DNA from: Sphacelaria rigidula | Taxonomy: Eukaryota > Phaeophyceae > Sphacelariales | Direction: 5' to 3' | Assembly (NCBI GenBank): GCA_964200075.2 | Contig: CAXNAA020000179.1 | Coordinates: 1-25,148, forward strand | Length of the DNA stretch: 25,148 bases | Shown: positions 19,649 through 25,148 of the stretch, in pieces | Position numbering within the stretch: position 1 is the first letter of the stretch | Layout of the letters: each line of letters opens with the position of its first letter | Made by a program: the position numbers and the translations under genes | The notes under the pieces: generated by a model | What the model was told of the DNA's origin: nothing | Database searches by the model: none | The model's input: only the letters and a program-made list of their open reading frames with translations

Positions 19649-20699
19649 GGCACACGGACTTGAAGGCCTATATTCCTGTATATCGGTGGTCGCTGACCCG
19701 TCATCAGATACACCGTAGAGAGTAGAGAGGAGCTATCGTCGATCTTAGAAACAAGACGCCGCTCGCCATCAGCCGCGGGTCGACGATCAAGGTACGTTCA
19801 AGGTGTCCCACAAGACTTCAGCCCTGGCGACGACGAGTACTAGCGTTTCAGATGCTGCCGGTCACAAGACACTCCCGACGGCTCCAGATTTACTTGAGCG
19901 TCTTGATACGGTCGGTGTGATGCCGTACCACCGAGTCAAACACATCCTGACAACCGTCGCTGTGAATTGTAGCCCACTTTTCGGTTTTACGAACGTGGCA
20001 TGAGGCATGACCCTAGCGAGAACTTCAGAACGTTGTGGCAGAGAGCATCGGTGACCTCGGATGATGTCAGGCAACTTTCAATTCGTCCCTGATCAGAATG
20101 CTTTGTTTCGCATTATGTTCAGCTACTGTTGAAAAGTCTCACCCGGAAGTGACCCCCTCGTCGACACCTGCGCGTGCATGCTGCCCTTATTGAAGATGGT
20201 AGGGTGACGTGTGAGCATGCGCGTTGTTGCCATCAGCTACACGTAGGGGTATCCGTAGCAGCAACGCAAGTGGTACCGCCCAATGATGAATCGGGAAGGG
20301 TTAGAGCTAGGGTCAGGCTTCATTGTGTGACGCGAGTGTGACAAAAAACACTGGCGCCGTTAGCCCTTGCTCGGGAAATGGGGTCTTCGGTGTTGAAACA
20401 GCAATGCCTACCCAAACATGAGTCACACAGGCAATACAAAAGTCTGAGGAAGGCAAATTGTATTTCTACACTTTTGGTACCGACATGGACGGGACAAACC
20501 GCGAATAGCTGGGGCTCCAACCCCAGCTCGGTGTGGCCAAAAGGCCCTGAAAAAGGCCCTGAAGAAATGTTTTGCAGTGCACCAGCAGTGCCACTAGGTC
20601 GACGGGTGGCTTCAACACGTACTCCGCGGTTATGCTGATCACTCGAGTACCCCGTGGAACGTTCGTCATTTCACGGTACATAGCTGCATGTGATTCTTG
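19649..20699. other. No recognised gene; one perfect hairpin
   Basis: AGCTGGGG-CTCCAA-CCCCAGCT at 20507-20528 is a perfect 8-bp stem. Nearby AAGGCCCTGAA is duplicated (about 20540-20563). No T-run follows. Short open frames only. Confidence 0.45.
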
Positions 20700-20709
20700 T
20701 AAAAAATTC

Positions 20710-21103
20710 CGAGGAGGGAGGGAATGGGTGGAGTGGGGGGTGTACTCATGATTAGGCATGCCATAGTGGAGTGTGTGTGTGTATGGGAGGGGAGGGGGGG
20801 TCGTTCTCATGCGTTGACCACGTATACCTCTCTCCACGGAGCACCGTCCCTACTCCTGACGGAGACAGCTTCAACACACGCGGACACTCTTTACACATTC
20901 CCATGCTTTGAACAAGATATTGTTCTACATGTCTTCGAGGAGAGGAGGAGAGGGGGGGGGGGGGGATTTGTGATCTTGCATGCCACGGCCATACGCCCAG
21001 AAACCTTAAAACCCAAAAAAGCATAGGTGNNNNNNNNNNAGCTACACCACCAACAAAACCTTCTTCCATTTGCCCCGTATGTGAGATGTGGTTTTTTAGG
21101 GAT

Positions 21104-21138
<35 letters not shown>

Positions 21139-21205
21139 ATTTGTGATCTTGCATGCCACAGCCATACGCCCATAAACCTTACATCCCTACAAAGCCTAGG
21201 TGGAG
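20710..21205 (+). repeat. G-rich tandem units around an assembly gap
   Basis: A G14 run (20952-20965) is followed by ATTTGTGATCTTGCATGCCA and about 45 more bases. After the gap, a G34 run (21104-21137) is followed by the same sequence with few changes. The unit spacing is 152 bases as written, including the 10 Ns. More divergent G-run units may lie at about 20736 (GGGGGGTGTACTCATGATT) and 20798 (GGGGGGGTCGTTCTCATG). The G runs could form quadruplex structures. Confidence 0.75.
21030..21039. other. Assembly gap (10 N)
   Basis: Ten unknown bases within the G-rich repeat. The round length suggests a placeholder and not a measured size. Confidence 0.95.
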
Positions 21206-21411
21206 CACACCGGGTTTCCGCCGGACCAAGCTCTCAATCAATCACCAAGCGGGAAACGCCGTGATGTGTTCAGCGAGTCGCATGAAGGGTGAGCTGCATC
21301 CTGTTGAGATTGTTCGGCCTATACCTTGCATTTGGAAGTCAGCCTTCAATGGATCGCTTCATTTTGTGGTATCGCCCCTTCCAGAGACAGCCACGCCTAA
21401 CACACTGTGTA
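21206..21411. other. No recognised gene
   Basis: Short open frame 21153-21419 has no recognised domain. Confidence 0.4.
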
Positions 21412-21620
21412 ATGCGTGAGAGGACCGCGTGCTTAGAGGACCGCGCCGTAGTTCAAAACACCTGAGGATCGATGTTTTTCAAAACGAAACGGGCCAGTCC
21501 CTGCAGGTACCACGCCCCTGACCATAACCCTAACACCGACCCTAACCCTAACCCTAACCCTAAACATGGGGATGTTCAATTTCCGATGCGGTCCTCTAAG
21601 CACGCGGTCCTCTCACGCAT
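21412..21620. mobile_element. Inverted-repeat element with telomere-repeat core
   Basis: Perfect 33-bp inverted repeats at 21412-21444 and 21588-21620 (left arm begins ATGCGTGAGAGGACCGCG) enclose 143 bp. Imperfect pairing continues a few bases outward (CACTGTGTA against GACACACTG) and weakly inward. Each arm holds AGAGGACCGC twice. The core includes four perfect CCCTAA units. No open frame is needed to explain it. It has the size and shape of a MITE, or of an inverted duplication around a captured telomeric piece. Confidence 0.8.
21540..21563 (-). repeat. Interstitial telomere-type repeat (CCCTAA)4
   Basis: Four perfect CCCTAA units (TTAGGG on the minus strand), preceded by degenerate copies (CATAACCCTAACACCGAC). 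TTAGGG is the telomere repeat of animals, many fungi and many protists. Only about 40 bp long, so not a chromosome end here. Confidence 0.9.
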
Positions 21621-21639
21621 GACACACTGCCTCATGAGT

Positions 21640-22940
21640 GTCTCACCATAGGGGGGGATGGTGTTTTCCGTGTTCATGCGCCCTTGTTCCAAACCTTCAG
21701 TATCTCGACCAGTATGCCCCCCGCACGCTACCGAACGTTGTGCAAGTGAAAACATGGTATCTGTAAAATATTTCGGATAGGAAACTCTTCAGATGTGTGT
21801 AGAAGTTGCATCCCGACAATGATATCGGGGTTGAGAAATGCATAGCCTTCGAGAGAAGGGAGGCATGCTCCATCACAAACCGTTATGATGGGGTGCAGTT
21901 TGAAGAGACTACGACCTCGTACACGCAGTACGTGAAACCGCCTCAACCCGCGTATTACGGCGTAGTTGTTGGATGTAGCTTTTTTTAGAAGGTGCGTGTT
22001 TTGAAGAAATGGACCAAGCGCGGGTTTGCAAAGCTCTCCACGAGAGGAAGGCAGGGGAAGTTCGGCGGGGGGAAGCCCTCAAGGGCTGATGATCCACTCT
22101 AGCCATACGTCACCATATTTCTTGACATTCACCCCGTCATTCCTTGCAGTTCACGCCAGGTGAAAGACTCATCGCAAAGTGTGCTGTACCGTGCTTCGCC
22201 GTACGAAGCTCGAACGATACATCATTACCCGTGTCCCGGCAGGTTTGCATGTACGATGCACGGCGAACGGTGCCGCCAAATTGTTTGGCTAAACACGATG
22301 AAGGCAGGTTATTTTGCTCTCACTTGCTTCGATAGTAGACCGGAACGTCGACATTTTATACAGACAGGCGTTTTCACATGAAGTCTACCACGCCCGCCCG
22401 AAACTCTCCTCCGCGACCACAAGCCGCTGGCAGAAGGGACTACGCAACGGTACACGTGAGAGGATCATGACTTCACCGAACGGTCAGAAGGAGAGTACTC
22501 GGAAAATAGCTTGCAGTACTTACTGTACTGCACAAGCCAGTCGCCTATTTCGCGCGGTATGCTCATAATTTGATCGATTCGAGGTACACTGCGGAGCACG
22601 TCGCCGGGCGGACAGGCATGTGTCATACCGCAAAAAAATGTTCCGACCGCGTGATCGATCCGTGGTGGGCACCGGTTATCCTCCAGTCTGTTGTGCCGGC
22701 GGGGTGCTGGTTGGTGTCCATGTCGTGGCCGGTTTAAATTCCAGAACTCGCACAGTAGTAGGCGATACTCTATATACTTTAGTGTCAGAAGCCTGTACGC
22801 CGTGCGAGGCTACACTGGGCAAAGATGTTCCAAACCCGAAATAGCCGGGAAACTGCCCTTTACGAGCTGGGCCAGCAGTAAATCCCGCATTCGCTTTCTA
22901 CACCACAACTTCTCAAGTTTGCCGAAGCAGCGCGACCTGA
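21640..22940. other. No recognised gene
   Basis: A 73-codon plus-strand frame (22160-22381) has a protein-like Cys-containing stretch, PGRFACTMHGERCRQIVWLN, but no family I recognise. Nothing else definite. Confidence 0.35.
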
Positions 22941-23190
22941 GTATATCGCTGTAAAGTGCAGACCAACCTGGTAACACACGGCACCGCCGCTGAATGAAAA
23001 AATAAATGAAAAAAACGTACTGCATAATATATGACCTTCACGACAGACGAAAAAAATACTGAGTGTCGGGATTCGAACTCATGACCTCCATAGTTGGAGT
23101 CTCCTGTATCACTTGAATGAACGGGCGCGGCCGTGTCACACGAAAAGTGCGACGCAAAGCCCAATTTGAGGTATTTTTGGCCGAAACTTT
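22941..23190 (-). mobile_element. SINE-like element copy 2, tRNA-derived head
   Basis: On the minus strand, AGTTCGAATCCCGAC (about 23065-23081) is a near-ideal tRNA T-arm/B box. TTCAAGTGATACAGGAG (about 23100-23117) lies where the D arm/A box should be. Between them CTCCAAC resembles an anticodon loop with CCA, spaced from the B box as in tRNA-Trp, but the stems do not pair well and no acceptor stem is formed. It is therefore a tRNA-derived sequence and not a working tRNA. The body and tail match copy 1 at 3082-3345. Transcription would start near 23140-23190 and run leftward. Confidence 0.65.
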
Positions 23191-24825
23191 ACCAGGATGT
23201 CGTTGCCGCGAGTGCCCGTATGCGTTGGAGGAGCGTTGTGGTCGTTTTAATCAATTTTTCCAATCAGTTATACACTAGCATTTTTCCTGTTCTTACGGAA
23301 GCTTCAACTAGCTCTAACTCCCTGTTGCTGTGGTTCCCCTCTGCGGCACTAATAGGGCTGTGCGGGTTGATGATAAAAATATCTTGTCAACATTTCAGCG
23401 CCTAACTCTTCGAATCACCAATGAAGGGCATCTCCACTCTTCGTTCAAAAATCACTGTCAGCTGGCCCAGCTCGTACTAATCAATCGGCGGTTGCTTCGA
23501 GAGAGCAAGTGGGCGCCAGGCATGTTGCTTTTCAAAATAATGAAGGTTCTCGGTCATCGCTGCTGAAAGCAAAAACAAGAATGGGCGTTGGGCGCGATGC
23601 TGTTAGCGCAGCTGCAGCGGTCTGGAAAAAAAAACAGGAGTAGCAGCAGCCGGGAGTCACCTTCATTGCCTGTTGCGCTTCTCCATCTTGCAGACTTCAC
23701 ATCCGCGATCCAGAGCGGGGAAATTGCGCCTGTGCCATCGGGTCCAACTACGCACCCTGGAATTTTTCAACTTTGCTTTCATGACAAGCTGGACACGCTT
23801 ATTATAATAGTAGCTATGATGGTCAGCAGACAGAGGGACACCTGTTGGTTCCATTTATACGAGTGTATACTACGTTTATTTGAACTACAATGTGGTTCGG
23901 AAAGGCCCGGAAAGGCCACGCTCTCATCGCGCTCGAAAAGTCACAGGATCGTTCCGCGAATATTCTTCAAGGAGGAGGTGAAGCGGGACATTGTACTGTA
24001 CTCGATCAGGGTCTCTCTCTCGTCGTCAACTCTCCGCTCGGATCTTATGCCAGGCGAGGCGGAAAGCACGATGTTTGAGGTGCTGCCTGCAGCACCGAAA
24101 CTGGTACAAGATTGTGGTGGTCGCCCTCAATGACATGTGCCAGTACTCTGAAAAGGGTATCGGTGACAAGGAGTGCAGACAGTACAGTACGTACGCCCGC
24201 GAAGTCCATGACGAGACCGATCCGAGGTGCTGTCTGTACACAGCTGTCGTGTTCCCGTCTGCGCAGAATTGGGCCGGGACCGAAGTGCTGTCTACGTGTA
24301 TACAGAGTTGAAAAAATCGTGCGATGGCTGTGCAGCTGTCCATCATGTCTTCTTTGGTGCTCCAGTTGTCGTCGGGTCTTGTGTGATCGCGGAAGACGAC
24401 ACAAGGGGGGTGCCTCCAGGTTGAGGCAAACAAAATGAGCGAGCAGGGTGAAAGAGAGTCATCCGCGGTATCCCACACGGGCCGCGACCGTCCCAAAATG
24501 ACCATCTCGACGAAGATAAGAACATATTTCCAGTAGGGTCGACAGTAAGTGAATGCATAAATGGGTAGGCACAACACACACATATATATGCCCTCTCCAG
24601 TGCGTACACTACTAGTGTGGGCACTACAGTAGCAGGAGTGTTGTCCTCCTTATCTTCGTTCCATTTGTTGGAGATTCATGAAACTGCTACGGCAGCAGGC
24701 GGCATATAAGACGTTCTGGCACCGATGTCACTGACCTCTCCTGCGGTCCGGAGCAAGCAGCGTGCAGCGATGCACTAGGGATGAGGTTACGGGACTTCCT
24801 TTTAGCACGAGCTCACTCTTTTCCC
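23191..24825. other. No recognised gene; several long overlapping open frames
   Basis: Plus-strand frame 23588-24133 (181 codons) and minus-strand frames 24026-24583 (185) and 24045-24404 (119) overlap one another. Some stretches look protein-like, for example KRDIVLYSIRVSLSSSTLR on the plus strand and MDFAGVRTVLSALLVTDTLF on the minus strand. I recognise no family, and both strands cannot easily be coding at once. A small hairpin AGTGCGTACACT/AGTGTGGGCACT lies near 24600-24627. Confidence 0.35.
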
Positions 24826-25148
24826 GAAGAACACCTGGAGATATACGGGTGGTTCAAAGAGGGAATAGGGATGAAAGCATATTCGCATGGGCCTATGGAC
24901 GCTGCGAAAAAATTGAGACTGCGATTTCGGGTGGGGAGACCTGGACCTTCCAGAAAGAAGAAAGATAAACACCAGCCGTCGTGTGGACGAGGAAGTAGAT
25001 GCACAGAACTGCCTCTGCGGCAAAGTAATAGATAGCAGAAGTCATGAGGAATGGGACGTGCTAGAGGGGGAAATACGGGACGTGAACGAAGGAGGGATGC
25101 AATCGTTTGATGCATTAAACAGTAGGGAGAAAACGATGGCTATACTAG
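24826..25148 (+). pseudogene. LINE family A copy 2: 5'-truncated, runs off the window
   Basis: Begins abruptly at GAAGAACACCTGGAGATATA and aligns with copy 1 from 1611 to about 1952 in the same orientation, with identity by eye well above 80%. It encodes EEHLEIYGWFKEGIGMK, then LRFRVGRPGPSRKKK and GRGSRCTELPLRQ. Compared with copy 1 it lacks about 28 bp, including the codons for VAECELCK, near 25045. The last bases (GGGAGAAAACGATGGCTATACTAG) are still inside the homology. A sharp 5' boundary is the usual mark of incomplete reverse transcription, although a rearrangement could give the same edge. Confidence 0.85.

Noticed and set aside
20507-20528. Intrinsic transcription terminator
   Set aside because: The 8-bp stem is perfect, but no T-run follows, and the window is eukaryotic in character.
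21522-21563. True chromosome end
   Set aside because: Only about 40 bp of CCCTAA-type repeat, enclosed by inverted repeats with more sequence on both sides.
23050-23125. Functional tRNA gene on the minus strand
   Set aside because: The B box is good, but the acceptor stem does not pair and the anticodon stem has mismatches. A matching second copy at 3082-3345 shows a SINE-like element.

Overview
The window looks like a repeat-rich stretch of a eukaryotic nuclear genome. I find no intact host gene, rRNA, functional tRNA, CRISPR array or bacterial operon. What can be recognised is decayed mobile DNA: two non-LTR retrotransposon (LINE) families, a Helitron-type fragment, a pair of tRNA-derived SINE-like copies, several large fold-back (inverted-repeat) elements, a degenerate minisatellite and an internal stretch of TTAGGG-type telomere repeat. 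The LINE and Helitron types suggest a protist or alga, possibly a stramenopile such as a brown alga, but that is an impression and not a demonstrated assignment. A 10-base N run at 21030-21039, beside a 34-base poly-G run, marks an assembly gap.

Layout. 1-2150: 3' portion of a LINE (family A) with reverse-transcriptase motifs spread over several frames. 2150-3080: hairpins and short repeats only. 3082-3345: SINE-like copy 1. 3346-4754: no recognised gene. 4755-5683: Helitron-like remnant whose reading frame stops at a splice-donor-like site. 5690-7540: small palindromic motifs and a 67-bp direct duplication. 7560-8370: C-terminal part of a second LINE (family B). 9050-9800: nine-unit minisatellite. 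9800-11660: mostly unassigned. 11663-13315: three large fold-back elements in a row, the first a 438-bp near-perfect palindrome. 13320-18790: mostly unassigned, with a strong purine/pyrimidine strand asymmetry around 17.96-18.6 kb. 18791-19648: array of about 260-bp units carrying a tRNA-Glu-like A box and B box inside terminal inverted repeats. 20700-21205: G-rich tandem units around the gap. 21412-21620: 33-bp perfect inverted repeats enclosing (CCCTAA)4. 22941-23190: SINE-like copy 2. 24826-25148: a second family-A LINE copy, starting abruptly and running off the window.

The genes do not form a pathway. What connects the parts is transposition and rearrangement: the region has collected autonomous elements (LINEs, Helitron) and many small non-autonomous elements, most of them able to form hairpins. 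The most unusual item is the tRNA-Glu-like inverted-repeat array at 18.8-19.65 kb, followed by the inverted-repeat element with a telomeric core and the fold-back cluster at 11.7-13.3 kb. All alignments were made by eye.
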